64,000 nt of DNA from Psychroserpens luteus (GTDB lineage Bacteria > Bacteroidota > Bacteroidia > Flavobacteriales > Flavobacteriaceae): positions 186,001 through 250,000 of the forward strand of contig NZ_JADILU010000007.1 in the NCBI RefSeq assembly GCF_015319355.1, in the 5' to 3' direction. The position numbers and the translations under genes are program-made. Within the stretch, counting starts at the first letter, position 1, and each line of letters begins with the position of its first letter. The notes under the pieces are model-generated. The model was not told the origin of the DNA. It made no database searches and worked only from the letters and a program-made list of their open reading frames with translations. This document shows positions 42,448 to 52,132 of this stretch, one piece after another.

Positions 42448-44769
42448 TTAATTATTTTTTTCTTGCTTATCTTTCTTCTTTAAAAACCCAAACAAACCCT
42501 TTTTCTTTTTCTCTTTGTTTTCTTCGGAAGTTGCATCAAACTCACGTTCCTTTTGGTCTTTTTTGAAGAGACGTTTTAGGAATCCGTCACGTTTTTCAGT
42601 TTCACATGCTAATGCGTTTAAAATATCTTCTGAAGGTGTTTCAAATTTAGCCTTTGTAATGGTATTGAATTTTTGATCTCCATTCATTTGCTTCAAAAAT
42701 AAAGCAACTATTGGCAATGCAGAATTTGCACCTTGACCAATACCTGTGTTACTAAACCCTATACGATGATCATCATTACCAACCCATGATAACATCACCA
42801 GTTTAGGACTAATGCCTAAAAACCAACCATCCTTATTATTTTGAGTAGTTCCTGTTTTTCCTGCTAAATCATTTTTGAGTCCGTATTGAGAACGCATACG
42901 TAAAGCTGTTCCAGAATTGATTGTAGATTTCATCATCTCAACCATCATTTGTTGTGTATCTTTAGAAAATGCTTCTGGTAAAGCTTCTACTGTTTCACTT
43001 TCGTATATAACTTTTCCAAACTTATCTTCAATTTTAGTGATATAGAATGGTTTTGAAACTTTTCCTTCATTAGCAAAACTTGTATAAGCGCCAATGAGTT
43101 CGAGCATGGATAATTCCGCAGTACCTAAAGCTAGAGATGGTACTTCTGGTAAATCTGAAGTGATTCCCATTTTTCTCGCTTGAGCAATCACAGCATTAAT
43201 CCCAACATCTTCAAGTACTTTTACTGCGATGGTATTTACAGATTCACTTAATGCTTTTTCTAAAGAATAATTAAGATGCCTATCGGTTTCTTCTTTTCCA
43301 CCATTGGTTGGTGTCCAATTTTTTTGATTGGTATAAGTCACTTCTTTTACTGAATAATATGTACATGGTTCAATTCCATTCTCTAAAGCAGTTGTATAAA
43401 CAATAGGTTTAAATGTAGAACCAACTTGACGCTTTGCTACAGAGACATGATCATATTTAAAATGTTCAAAATCAATACCTCCAACATATGCTTTTATCGC
43501 TCCTGTTTGAGGTTCTAACGCTACAAAACCTGTATTTAAAAATTTTAAAGTATGTTTTAAACTATCTAAAATTGAGCCTTCAAAGACCTCATTTTCTTCC
43601 CAAGAAAAGCCTGTAAACTTAGATATCACATTTAAGCTATCCATGATGGCTTTGTCTGAAAGCTTTTGTTTTTTAAGCGTTTTATAAAGCGCTAATTTCT
43701 TAATTTGATTTTCAATTAATGCATTGTTCTTTAGCCATGGTGCGTTTTTTCCGTAGGCATTTTCAAATTGCTTTTGGAGTTTTTTCATATGCTGCTGCAT
43801 GGCATTTTCTGCATAGCGTTGCATATTGATATCCAATGTGGTGTGTATTTTTAATCCGTCTTCATATAAGTCGTACGATGTATCATTACTCGTATTCAAA
43901 CTATCAAGTAACGTTTTTACCTCTAATCGTATTTTCTCTCTAAAATATGGAGCAACACCCTCTGTATAATTGAATTTTTGGTATTTTGTTTCTAACGGAA
44001 TCTCATTAGTTTCCTTCTTTAAAGCTTCATCGAGATACTCATACTTCTCCATTTGCTGTAACACAACATCACGTCTCAATTGGCTTCGCTCAGGAAACAA
44101 TCTTGGATTATAGCCATGAGGTGCTTTTAAAGTCCCAATTAAAGTTGCAGATTCTGAAAGATTTAACTCACTTGTCTTTTTACTAAAAAAACGTTGTGAT
44201 GCACTTTCTATTCCGAAGACATTTTCACTAAAAGGAACTGTATTTAAGTATAATGCGATGATATCTTGTTTTGAATAGATACTCTCAAAACGTTTGGCTA
44301 TAATCATCTCCTTTACTTTATTCACTGGCATTGAGAACCAACCATGACGCTCTCTTCCGTAGATATTTTTAACCAATTGCTGACTAATAGTACTTCCACC
44401 ACCCGAAGAATTATCTTGCATTAAGATAGATTTAAAAAACACACGCAATAGGCTTGTATAATCTACTCCACCATGTTCATAGAAACGAGAATCCTCAGTA
44501 GCCACTAATGCATCTACCAAATGTTTTGGCAAATCTTCATACTGCACAATTTGTCTATCAAAAATGAAATATTTACCGAGTAGTTCACTTTCAGCATCTA
44601 ATAATACAGAAGCTTCTGCTTGTTTGATATCTTTTAAATCGTCTTTAGTTGGTAGTTTTCCCCAAAGACCTGCATATACCGAAAACCAAAACAACCCTAA
44701 CAATAACAGTCCAGTCAAAGAGGCTTGCATTAAACGTTTAAGCCAAACTGACTTTATTGTAAATTTCAT
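42448..44769 (-). CDS. Class A penicillin-binding protein (PBP1A-like)
   Basis: This 773-residue inner-membrane protein has an N-terminal helix (about 12-33), a GT51 transglycosylase (ATEDSRFYEHGGVDY; GGGSTISQQLVKN) and a transpeptidase with STFKP, SVNTIA and KTGTTQN. It polymerises and cross-links peptidoglycan. A long Lys/Glu-rich cytoplasm-like tail ends in FGFLKKKDKQEKNN, common in Bacteroidota PBPs. It is monocistronic. Confidence 0.95.
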   Translation of the reverse strand: MKFTIKSVWLKRLMQASLTGLLLLGLFWFSVYAGLWGKLPTKDDLKDIKQAEASVLLDAESELLGKYFIFDRQIVQYEDLPKHLVDALVATEDSRFYEHGGVDYTSLLRVFFKSILMQDNSSGGGSTISQQLVKNIYGRERHGWFSMPVNKVKEMIIAKRFESIYSKQDIIALYLNTVPFSENVFGIESASQRFFSKKTSELNLSESATLIGTLKAPHGYNPRLFPERSQLRRDVVLQQMEKYEYLDEALKKETNEIPLETKYQKFNYTEGVAPYFREKIRLEVKTLLDSLNTSNDTSYDLYEDGLKIHTTLDINMQRYAENAMQQHMKKLQKQFENAYGKNAPWLKNNALIENQIKKLALYKTLKKQKLSDKAIMDSLNVISKFTGFSWEENEVFEGSILDSLKHTLKFLNTGFVALEPQTGAIKAYVGGIDFEHFKYDHVSVAKRQVGSTFKPIVYTTALENGIEPCTYYSVKEVTYTNQKNWTPTNGGKEETDRHLNYSLEKALSESVNTIAVKVLEDVGINAVIAQARKMGITSDLPEVPSLALGTAELSMLELIGAYTSFANEGKVSKPFYITKIEDKFGKVIYESETVEALPEAFSKDTQQMMVEMMKSTINSGTALRMRSQYGLKNDLAGKTGTTQNNKDGWFLGISPKLVMLSWVGNDDHRIGFSNTGIGQGANSALPIVALFLKQMNGDQKFNTITKAKFETPSEDILNALACETEKRDGFLKRLFKKDQKEREFDATSEENKEKKKKGLFGFLKKKDKQEKNN

Positions 44770-44903
44770 AAATAGGATTTAATAGTTGGTTGTATTTTAT
44801 ATACGAACGAAATAATAGAATCGATGTTTTATATTTCAAAAAAAATCTAAGTAGAACTGTGAATTATTTATAACTTGTAATTAAAATTTTTTATTGCTTA
44901 AAG

Positions 44904-45131
44904 ATGAATGATAACAAACCAACATTAAATGCTGATAAAATCAAATTTTTGGAATTACATAAAGATTTAAGCAAAAGTGAAATTCTCAATGAGATTTTAT
45001 ATAATCAGAATGTTATTTTAAATAAGCTAGAAAGAACTCGGAAAAACACATTTATAATTATTTTTATTCTAATTCTTCCAATTTTAATTTATTTAGTTAT
45101 GGTTTTATTTGGTTTAATATTTCTTAATTAG
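44904..45131 (+). CDS. Small protein with a C-terminal membrane segment
   Basis: This 75-residue protein has a hydrophilic N-terminal half (FLELHKDLSKSEILNEILYN) and one membrane helix (about 50-72). No family recognised. It may be a membrane-anchored small adaptor. Coding is supported by frame length and amphipathic start, but weakly. Confidence 0.5.
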   Translation: MNDNKPTLNADKIKFLELHKDLSKSEILNEILYNQNVILNKLERTRKNTFIIIFILILPILIYLVMVLFGLIFLN

Positions 45132-45229
45132 AGACTTGTAAATAGTGTTTGTAAGTTGTAAGAAATTCAATTGCATTTCGACCAATACTACCAGTAATTA
45201 TAAATTAAAAACAGAAAGAACAATACATT

Positions 45230-45682
45230 ATGTTAACTTGGAAAGACCTCATAAATTTCTCCGTAAATGGAAATCCTACACCAGATCGTAGAGTTGAAAA
45301 AACAGATGCTGAATGGCGTCAACAATTAACTCCAGAACAATTTAGAATCACACGTCAAAAAGGGACAGAGCGTCCAAACACTGGAGCGCTTTGTAGTATT
45401 TATGACGAAGGTCAATACAACTGCGTATGTTGTGACACACCTTTATTTGATTCGACAATTAAATTTGAATCTGGATCTGGTTGGCCTAGCTTCACCCAAC
45501 CTATTACACCTAATGCGATTAAATATCATAAAGATTCTTCTTTTGGTATGGTTCGCGTAGAAGTCATGTGTAATACTTGTGACGGTCATTTAGGGCATGT
45601 ATTTCCTGATGGACCAGAGCCAAGCGGATTGCGTTATTGCATTAATTCAGAATCTATGCAATTAGATTCGAATACCAAATAA
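45230..45682 (+). CDS. msrB: Peptide-methionine (R)-S-oxide reductase
   Basis: This 150-residue protein has the zinc-binding cysteines C65/C68 and C114/C117, the GWPSF core, the catalytic RYCIN (Cys137) and a resolving-type Cys55. It reduces methionine-R-sulfoxide in proteins in the cytoplasm. No signal peptide. Followed at 109 bp by a glutaredoxin-like gene, which may supply electrons. Confidence 0.95.
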   Translation: MLTWKDLINFSVNGNPTPDRRVEKTDAEWRQQLTPEQFRITRQKGTERPNTGALCSIYDEGQYNCVCCDTPLFDSTIKFESGSGWPSFTQPITPNAIKYHKDSSFGMVRVEVMCNTCDGHLGHVFPDGPEPSGLRYCINSESMQLDSNTK

Positions 45683-45791
45683 ATCGTGTTCCAGTGTTAT
45701 GACAAATTATCTAATATGATAACGATGTTTTCTTAGGTTTTCACTTAAATCTAGATGCAGTAATTTCATTTTTAAAAACATTGTAATACAA

Positions 45792-46052
45792 ATGAACAAC
45801 AATGCAATAATAAAACTCTATGGTGCAGATAGATGCCATAAAACGCAATTCTACATCAATTTCTTAAATGAAACTGAATTATCATATGAGTTTTTAGATG
45901 TTGAAATAAATGAAGACCACGCAGAAGAATTGCGTGGTCTATATACTAATAGAAAGCTTAACTTTCCTACAATTACTATTGGGTCTAAAAAATTAAGAAA
46001 CCCAAAATCTGAAGAACTAAAAAAGTGGTTAAGTAAATTAATACCTCAGTAA
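45792..46052 (+). CDS. Monothiol glutaredoxin-like protein
   Basis: This 86-residue protein has a thioredoxin-like fold with KLYGADRCHKT (single Cys15 where CxxC is expected), YEFLDVEIN, and NFPTITIGSKKLRNPKSEEL (cis-Pro and GSH-binding region). It is a glutaredoxin-type thiol protein. Substrate unknown. Confidence 0.78.
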   Translation: MNNNAIIKLYGADRCHKTQFYINFLNETELSYEFLDVEINEDHAEELRGLYTNRKLNFPTITIGSKKLRNPKSEELKKWLSKLIPQ

Positions 46053-46090
46053 GGAAAACACATTAAGCTAAATAAGACCATTCACATTAA

Positions 46091-47029
46091 ATGACTACAA
46101 CTCAAATAGGATTAGGATTAGCTGCATTAGGAAGACCAGACTATATCAATATTAGACAGAACTCTAATATTGATAAATCAAAAATCGCATTTAAAAACAA
46201 TGCTTTTGAGGTTATGGATTTAGCCTACAAGAATGGCATACGCTATTTTGACACAGCTCCTTCTTATGGGTTAGGTGAACAGTTTTTATTAGATTGGAAA
46301 AACGAAAGACAATACCAAGATATTATCTTATCTACAAAATGGGGTTATACCTATGTTGCCAATTGGGAATTAGGCTATGATGGCAAACACGAAATTAAAG
46401 AACACTCCTTATCTAAATTGAATGAACAATGGGAAACGTCTAAAGCTTTGCTTCCGCAATTGAAAATCTATCAGGTACATTCTGCAACTTTAGAGAGTGG
46501 TATTTTGACAGATACGTCAATTCATAAGCGACTATTTCAGTTGAAAAAAAAATACGGATTACAAATAGGAATCTCAACAAGTGGCTCTAATCAATCTGAA
46601 ATTTTGAACATCGCAAAAGACATCACAGTAAACAATGAATCTCTTTTTGATAGTTATCAAGTGACCTACAATATTTTTGAGCAGTCTACTTTTGACACTT
46701 TAAAAAACCTTAAAGCCTCTGGAAAAACAATCATCATCAAAGAAGCTTTAGCTAATGGAAGAGTATTTACAAATAGTAAGACTAAAAAGCAATTAGAAAT
46801 ATTTTCAAAAACTCACAACGTCGGTATAGATGCCATTGCTCTTAGATTCGTGATAGACACATTACAACCAAACATGGTATTGAGTGGTGCATCAAACATA
46901 AATCATTTAACTCAAAATTTAAAAGCGCTTAATTTTAAACTCTCTTTAGAGGAACTTGAACTTCTAAAATCTTTAACAATAGATTCTAATGAATATTGGA
47001 ATGAAAGAAGTGGTTTGGCTTGGAATTAG
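46091..47029 (+). CDS. Aldo/keto reductase
   Basis: This 312-residue TIM-barrel protein has the AKR tetrad: Asp54 (FDTAPSYG), Tyr59, Lys83 (LSTKWG) and a His in IYQVHSA, plus the C-terminal cofactor region VLSGASNINHL. It reduces carbonyls with NAD(P)H. Its stop is 1 bp from the convergent dsbD stop. Confidence 0.9.
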   Translation: MTTTQIGLGLAALGRPDYINIRQNSNIDKSKIAFKNNAFEVMDLAYKNGIRYFDTAPSYGLGEQFLLDWKNERQYQDIILSTKWGYTYVANWELGYDGKHEIKEHSLSKLNEQWETSKALLPQLKIYQVHSATLESGILTDTSIHKRLFQLKKKYGLQIGISTSGSNQSEILNIAKDITVNNESLFDSYQVTYNIFEQSTFDTLKNLKASGKTIIIKEALANGRVFTNSKTKKQLEIFSKTHNVGIDAIALRFVIDTLQPNMVLSGASNINHLTQNLKALNFKLSLEELELLKSLTIDSNEYWNERSGLAWN

Positions 47030-47030
47030 T

Positions 47031-49421
47031 TTACTCTTCAAACTTATCAATCCCATCACTCAACCAATTAAAATATTCATCTGCATCTGGTGTGTAAGGC
47101 ACAGGTTTGTTTAGATTATTTTCTTCATGATCCATCAACACATAATAAGGTTGTGAATTGGTTTTGTATTTAATGGTTTGAAGTTCACTCCATTTTTGAC
47201 CTACATTTCTTAATTTTTTACCAGGTTTCAATTTAGAATCTGGAACTTCTCCTTCTGGGAAACCTGTTTTTTGATCAACATATAGAGATATTAAAACGAC
47301 ATCATTTTTGAGCTTATCAAGTATTTTAGGCTCTATCCAGACATTTTGCTCCATTTTACGACAGTTCACACAAGCATGACCTGTAAAATCAATCATCACT
47401 GGTTTTCCAACAGTTTTAGCATACGCCAAACCTTTATCATAATCATCAAACGCTAAAATATCATGTGGTGCTAATAAATGTGCACCATCTGGTAAATCAC
47501 CATGATTTTCAGTACTTGTTGTTCCTCCTCCTTTAGAGTTCCCTACACCATAAGGTGATTCACTGTAATGTAAAGGTGGTGGAAATGCACTAATCAATTT
47601 TAAAGGCGCTCCCCAAAGTCCTGGAATCATATAAACGGTAAATGATAAGGTCAATAATCCTAATAATAATCTTCCTACGGAAATGTGCTTCAAAGGAGAA
47701 TCGTGAGGTAGTTGGATTTTTCCGAAGAGATACATAGTCAACGCTCCAAAAATAGCAATCCAAATCGCGATAAACACCTCTCTTTCTAACCAATGTAATT
47801 GCAATACCAAATCAGCTTGAGATAAGAATTTGAAAGCAAAAGCTAATTCTAAAAACCCTAAAACAACTTTTACTGTATTTAACCAGCCACCAGATTTTGG
47901 AAGCGAATTCATCCAACCTGGAAATGCAGCAAATAATCCAAAAGGTAATGCTAAGGCTAATGAAAATCCAAGCATACCTATCATAGGAGCCAAACCTCCT
48001 TCAGACGCAGAAAGCACTATAATATTCCCAACAAAAGGTCCTGTACAAGAAAAGGACACTATAGCCAAGGCTAGAGCCATGAAAAAGATACCTGTATATC
48101 CACCACTATCTGCTTTTCTATCAATTTTATTTGCCCATGAGTTTGGTAACATAATTTCAAATGCTCCTAAAAAGGAAACAGCAAAAATCACAAGTACTGC
48201 GAAGAAAACAAGGTTGAATTCAACACTCGTAGAAAATTCATTAATTGCACTTGCTCCAAAAATCGCAACAACACCAGTTCCCAGAATCACATAAATTACG
48301 ATGATACATAAACCATAAACAACTGCATTTTTAATACCTTCTGCTTTAGTTTTACTCTGCTTAGTAAAAAAGCTAACTGTCATTGGAATTAAAGGAAATA
48401 CACAAGGCGTAAATAAAGCTATAAAACCAGCACCTAATCCTAGAATAAAAATTGTCCATAACCCTTCTTTACTTCCACCTTCTTCTTTTTCAATATTACT
48501 ATCTGCATCTTGTTTAGCTGCTACACTTTTAGTGATATCAAATTCTAAGTCTAAATAACTTGGAGATAAACATTGTGTATCATCACAAGCCATAAATCCA
48601 ACCTCAGCTTTTACACTTTTTATAGCTGTATTAGAAAGCTTTATTTTTTGTCTAAACTCTGCAGTATTCTCAAAATACTTCACTTTCATTTGAAAGATTT
48701 TATCATCAACAGTGACACCTTTCTCTTCAATCGTTTTCCCAATAAGCTCAGTTCCTTCACCTAAAGTATAATCAAATGTTGTTGCTATTGGTCCATCCTC
48801 AGGAACTTCTTGAGAATACAAATGCCAATGATCATCTACTTTTGCAGTTGATACTAAAACATACTCAGTGTCTGATATTTTTTCTACGGAAGTTGACCAT
48901 TTCACAGGTTCTAAAATCCCTACATTATCGTCTGCATTAGCATTGAATGAAACTTCAGAAGAACTTGAAGCTTTCAAATTGAATTTTAAATCTATATAAT
49001 CTGGAGGTAAACATTTTTCATCGTCGCAAGCCATATATTCGACTTCGCCTTCAACTATAGACAACTCTTGATTTAATACTTTAATGCGTTGTCTAAATTC
49101 TGCCTTATCTTCAAAGAATTTAATACGCATTTGAAACACAGGATCATCAACTGTATGGCCTTCTTCTTCAGAGGTTGTTCCTGTTAGCTCATAATCTGCA
49201 TTTGCTTTGTAAAGAAATGTTGTAGGTATTGGACCATCATCTGGTACATTTTGAGAATATAAGTGCCAACCACCTTCTACGGTTGCTGTAGAAATTAAAT
49301 CATATTCGGTATCAGAAATTTTCTCAACAGAAGTCTCCCATTTAACAGGTTCTAATATTTGAGCATTTCCAGTGATTACTAGGGATAGAAAACTACAAAG
49401 TGTAATGATTAAATTCTTCAT
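47031..49421 (-). CDS. dsbD: DsbD thiol:disulfide interchange protein with duplicated N-domain
   Basis: This 796-residue protein carries electrons from cytoplasmic thioredoxin to the periplasm. It has a signal peptide, then two copies of the DsbD-alpha domain (about 22-155 and 168-300), each starting ILEPVKW.TSVEKISDTEY and ending FMACDD..C. Eight membrane helices follow with the cysteines of FTPCVFPLIP and SFSCTGPFVG, then a C-terminal thioredoxin domain with ACVNCRKME. Usual DsbD has one alpha domain, so the tandem copy is unusual. It is in a redox/rhodanese neighbourhood. Confidence 0.92.
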   Translation of the reverse strand: MKNLIITLCSFLSLVITGNAQILEPVKWETSVEKISDTEYDLISTATVEGGWHLYSQNVPDDGPIPTTFLYKANADYELTGTTSEEEGHTVDDPVFQMRIKFFEDKAEFRQRIKVLNQELSIVEGEVEYMACDDEKCLPPDYIDLKFNLKASSSSEVSFNANADDNVGILEPVKWSTSVEKISDTEYVLVSTAKVDDHWHLYSQEVPEDGPIATTFDYTLGEGTELIGKTIEEKGVTVDDKIFQMKVKYFENTAEFRQKIKLSNTAIKSVKAEVGFMACDDTQCLSPSYLDLEFDITKSVAAKQDADSNIEKEEGGSKEGLWTIFILGLGAGFIALFTPCVFPLIPMTVSFFTKQSKTKAEGIKNAVVYGLCIIVIYVILGTGVVAIFGASAINEFSTSVEFNLVFFAVLVIFAVSFLGAFEIMLPNSWANKIDRKADSGGYTGIFFMALALAIVSFSCTGPFVGNIIVLSASEGGLAPMIGMLGFSLALALPFGLFAAFPGWMNSLPKSGGWLNTVKVVLGFLELAFAFKFLSQADLVLQLHWLEREVFIAIWIAIFGALTMYLFGKIQLPHDSPLKHISVGRLLLGLLTLSFTVYMIPGLWGAPLKLISAFPPPLHYSESPYGVGNSKGGGTTSTENHGDLPDGAHLLAPHDILAFDDYDKGLAYAKTVGKPVMIDFTGHACVNCRKMEQNVWIEPKILDKLKNDVVLISLYVDQKTGFPEGEVPDSKLKPGKKLRNVGQKWSELQTIKYKTNSQPYYVLMDHEENNLNKPVPYTPDADEYFNWLSDGIDKFEE

Positions 49422-49524
49422 TAGAGGTAATTAGGTTTTGAAAGACGCTAATTTATGAAAAACAAAGGGATTTAGCCATAGTATTAACGTGATTCTAACA
49501 CGACTACTTGGTTTGGTTTAAAGC

Positions 49525-49554
49525 AAAAAAAAAACCGAACATCATGTTCGGTTT
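49525..49554 (-). terminator. Intrinsic terminator after the rhodanese lipoprotein gene
   Basis: The stem ACCGAACAT/ATGTTCGGT is followed on the minus strand by a long U run. Confidence 0.82.
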
Positions 49555-49561
49555 ATAATTC

Positions 49562-49960
49562 TTATTCGAAAGTTTTAATTTCATTACCATCAAATTGCCA
49601 TTTGGCAATTCCACCTTCCAAATCGTAGACTTTTATAAAGCCTGCTTCTTTCAGTTTTTTAGAACATTTACCACTACGTCCGCCAGATTTACAGTAAACC
49701 ATTATTGGTTTAGTTTTGTCTAATTTAACCAAATCCTGCTCAAAAGTTGGAGATGTGTAGTCTATATTTTGTGAATGTTCAATATAACCAGTTTTATATT
49801 CTTCTGGTGTTCTCACATCTACAAGTTGTATATCTTCTAATTCTAACAGTTCTTGCATTTCTTCCGCAGAAACCATTATAACTTCACCTTGTGTTTCTTC
49901 TTTACAACTATATGCAAATGCAAAAAGTGCAAAACAATAGATTAGTATTTTGTTTTTCAT
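49562..49960 (-). CDS. Rhodanese-domain lipoprotein
   Basis: This 132-residue lipoprotein (FAYSC, Cys19) has one rhodanese domain with LVDVRTPEEYKTGYI and the active loop YCKSGGRSGKC. It is a periplasmic sulfur carrier. It is 12 bp after the second rhodanese gene at 49973, so the two are co-transcribed. Confidence 0.9.
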   Translation of the reverse strand: MKNKILIYCFALFAFAYSCKEETQGEVIMVSAEEMQELLELEDIQLVDVRTPEEYKTGYIEHSQNIDYTSPTFEQDLVKLDKTKPIMVYCKSGGRSGKCSKKLKEAGFIKVYDLEGGIAKWQFDGNEIKTFE

Positions 49961-49972
49961 CTTAATTGATTT

Positions 49973-50287
49973 TTAAATTGAAGCCACTTCACCTTTCCAT
50001 TCCATAAAGCCTCCAATAAGATTATACGTGTTTTTAAAACCTAACTGATTCATAACACTGCAAGCTTGGGCACTACGTCCACCAGATCTACAATACACAT
50101 AATAGGTTTTAGATGGATCTAGTTTTTCAACTTCATAAACAAATCCTTGACCTTTATAAATATCAATAGTAATAGCATTTGGTATGATCCCTTGTGCTAC
50201 TTCTTCGGGTGTTCTTACATCTAAAATGACTGCATTTTGATCTGCATTTAATTTAGAAGTCCATTCTTGTTGTGTTAAATCTGCCAT
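49973..50287 (-). CDS. Cytoplasmic rhodanese-domain protein
   Basis: This 104-residue protein has the rhodanese motifs LDVRTPEEVAQGII and YCRSGGRSAQA. It has no signal peptide, unlike its downstream neighbour, so sulfane sulfur may be handled on both sides of the membrane. No Crp-type dyad was seen upstream. Confidence 0.9.
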   Translation of the reverse strand: MADLTQQEWTSKLNADQNAVILDVRTPEEVAQGIIPNAITIDIYKGQGFVYEVEKLDPSKTYYVYCRSGGRSAQACSVMNQLGFKNTYNLIGGFMEWKGEVASI

Positions 50288-50352
50288 AGTTTTTTATACA
50301 TCAATAATCATGCAAATTTAACGTTTCGTTAGCATAACTTAACATAAAGACG

Positions 50353-50382
50353 AAAAAAAATCCGAAGTGTTACACTTCGGAT
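50353..50382 (-). terminator. Intrinsic terminator after the redoxin gene
   Basis: The stem CCGAAGTG/CACTTCGG has eight A before it on the plus strand, giving a U tract in the minus transcript. Confidence 0.85.
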
Positions 50383-50405
50383 CGTTAAATTTCAATAAAA
50401 AGCGT

Positions 50406-51020
50406 TTATACTTTTATAGAACAACCAATAGCTCTCGTCTTAGTTTCTGGCACTTCTTTACCTTCTAATAATGCATTTACAGCATCTTCAGCATAGGTTT
50501 TAGTTACCGCACTTGCGTCTTGATAATTGTCATCAATGGCACCAATGTATTTTACTTGTGCTCCTTTTTTAGTTTTTTGTAAGATATAGACATGAGGTGT
50601 TTTTGTTGCTCCATATTGCGGATATATTTTTTGGCCTTTATCCATCAAATAAGGAAACGTAAAACCTTTAGCCTTTGCTCTTGCTTGCATTGCTGCCATA
50701 TTATCGCCTTGTTTAACATTTGGATTATTTGGCATAATCGCAATAACAGGGTAACCTTTATCTGCATATTTCTTATTTAAAGCCTCTACTCTATCCTCAT
50801 AAGCTACTGCATAAGGGCACGTATTACATGTAAAAATGACAATAAATCCTTTGGCATCTTTGTAATCTGCCAGAGACACCATATTACCATCAATATTTTC
50901 TAATTTAAAATCTGTTGCAATATCTCCAACATCATATCCTGTATTTACTATTGTAAATGCAGAAGTTGCTATAACCACAATCAACGCTAAAAATGTTTTA
51001 AATGTATTTTTCATAATCAT
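50406..51020 (-). CDS. Exported AhpC/TSA-type thioredoxin-fold protein
   Basis: This 204-residue protein has a signal peptide (about 5-26) and a redoxin domain with IFTCNTCPYAVAYEDR (Cys65, Cys68), QYGATKTPHVYI (cis-Pro) and a C-terminal AIGCSIKV. The CNTC site resembles the family of periplasmic redoxins in Bacteroidota; the substrate is unknown. An alternative ATG is at 51014. It is 4 bp after the TlpA gene. Confidence 0.82.
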   Translation of the reverse strand: MIMKNTFKTFLALIVVIATSAFTIVNTGYDVGDIATDFKLENIDGNMVSLADYKDAKGFIVIFTCNTCPYAVAYEDRVEALNKKYADKGYPVIAIMPNNPNVKQGDNMAAMQARAKAKGFTFPYLMDKGQKIYPQYGATKTPHVYILQKTKKGAQVKYIGAIDDNYQDASAVTKTYAEDAVNALLEGKEVPETKTRAIGCSIKV

Positions 51021-51024
51021 TAAT

Positions 51025-51549
51025 TTATTTAATAAATTGTTTTAATTCTTTTTCTAATTCTTGATAGTTGAACGAACGTTCGTAAAACTTAGTCTTACTC
51101 TTATTATATATGACTGTTGCTGGTATTGCTCCAGACCAATCTTTATTTACTTTAGGAATCCATGTGTTAGAATCAACGTCATCTAAAACGACAACTTCAC
51201 TCTTTAAATCTTTTTTTTCTAAAAAAGGGATGAGTTTTGTTTCTATTTGCTTCGGAAAGTCTAAACTCACCAAAATGACTTCAACATTTTGATTTGAGTA
51301 ATTAGCATTCAATTCTTCAAAATAAGGCAACTCTTTTACGCAAGGCGCACACCATGTTGCCCAAAAATTTATAACGTAAGTCTTGCTATCATCCTTAGAG
51401 GTTAGATATTTCTCCAATTCATCATAATTGAAAACTTTTAGAGGATCTTTACTCCTTTCTATTTTTATGTCTTCGGAAGAATTGACATGATTGTTTGTCA
51501 TTCCGAAGGAAAAAAAAGCAACCGAGAATACTAGAATAATGTACTTCAT
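51025..51549 (-). CDS. TlpA/ResA-type exported thioredoxin
   Basis: This 174-residue protein has a signal peptide and a thioredoxin fold with WATWCAPC (Cys67, Cys70). TlpA-like proteins reduce cytochrome c or other periplasmic disulfides and could receive electrons from the DsbD encoded nearby. Confidence 0.9.
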   Translation of the reverse strand: MKYIILVFSVAFFSFGMTNNHVNSSEDIKIERSKDPLKVFNYDELEKYLTSKDDSKTYVINFWATWCAPCVKELPYFEELNANYSNQNVEVILVSLDFPKQIETKLIPFLEKKDLKSEVVVLDDVDSNTWIPKVNKDWSGAIPATVIYNKSKTKFYERSFNYQELEKELKQFIK

Positions 51550-51625
51550 CCTATAAAGTTATAAATCAAGAAACACTTGAAAATAAATTTAACAAAATAT
51601 TAATCATAACAACTAAAAATTAGAT

Positions 51626-51642
51626 TATATTTGTATATACAA
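51626..51642 (+). promoter_or_regulatory. TATATTTG box overlapped by a TTGTATATACAA operator
   Basis: TATATTTG at 51626-51633 and a perfect 12-bp palindrome at 51631-51642 overlap, a typical MarR autorepression arrangement. Confidence 0.6.
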
Positions 51643-51651
51643 TTGTTGTAC

Positions 51652-52104
51652 ATGAAAGAGTTAAATATAAAATTAAAAACAAACACAGATTTACCTTTAG
51701 CAAAGCAAACTGTAATTAATCTGTTCTTAACCTATAATGTAGTTAAAACAGAAATGCTAAGCGTCTTAAAACCTCACGACTTATCTCTTGAGCAATTTAA
51801 TGTATTACGCATTTTAAGAGGTCAAAAAGGAAACCCTCTTAACCTACAAGATATACAACAACGTATGGTTAATAAGATGAGTAACACAACACGTCTTATT
51901 GATAAATTAATAATAAAAGGGTTTGTAAAACGTACAGAGTGCAAACAAAATAGAAGGAAAATTGAGGTTTATATCACATCTGATGGGCTTGATAAACTGT
52001 TAGAATTAGATCCTTTAGTAAACTCTACAGAAGAAAAAACAACCTCAAAACTAACAACGATAGAATTAGAAGAATTAAACAGATTATTAAATAAAATTCA
52101 ATAA
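51652..52104 (+). CDS. MarR-family regulator
   Basis: A protein of about 150 residues has a winged helix LNLQDIQQRMVNKMSNTTRLIDKLI and wing RTECKQNRRKIEVYIT. A reading frame from 51631 would run through the -7 box and operator, so the ATG at 51652 is chosen. It is followed at 28 bp by yceI, a frequent pairing in Bacteroidota, where the regulator controls itself and the YceI gene. Confidence 0.9.
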   Translation: MKELNIKLKTNTDLPLAKQTVINLFLTYNVVKTEMLSVLKPHDLSLEQFNVLRILRGQKGNPLNLQDIQQRMVNKMSNTTRLIDKLIIKGFVKRTECKQNRRKIEVYITSDGLDKLLELDPLVNSTEEKTTSKLTTIELEELNRLLNKIQ

Positions 52105-52132
52105 AAGAAAACAAATTTAAACACACAAAACA

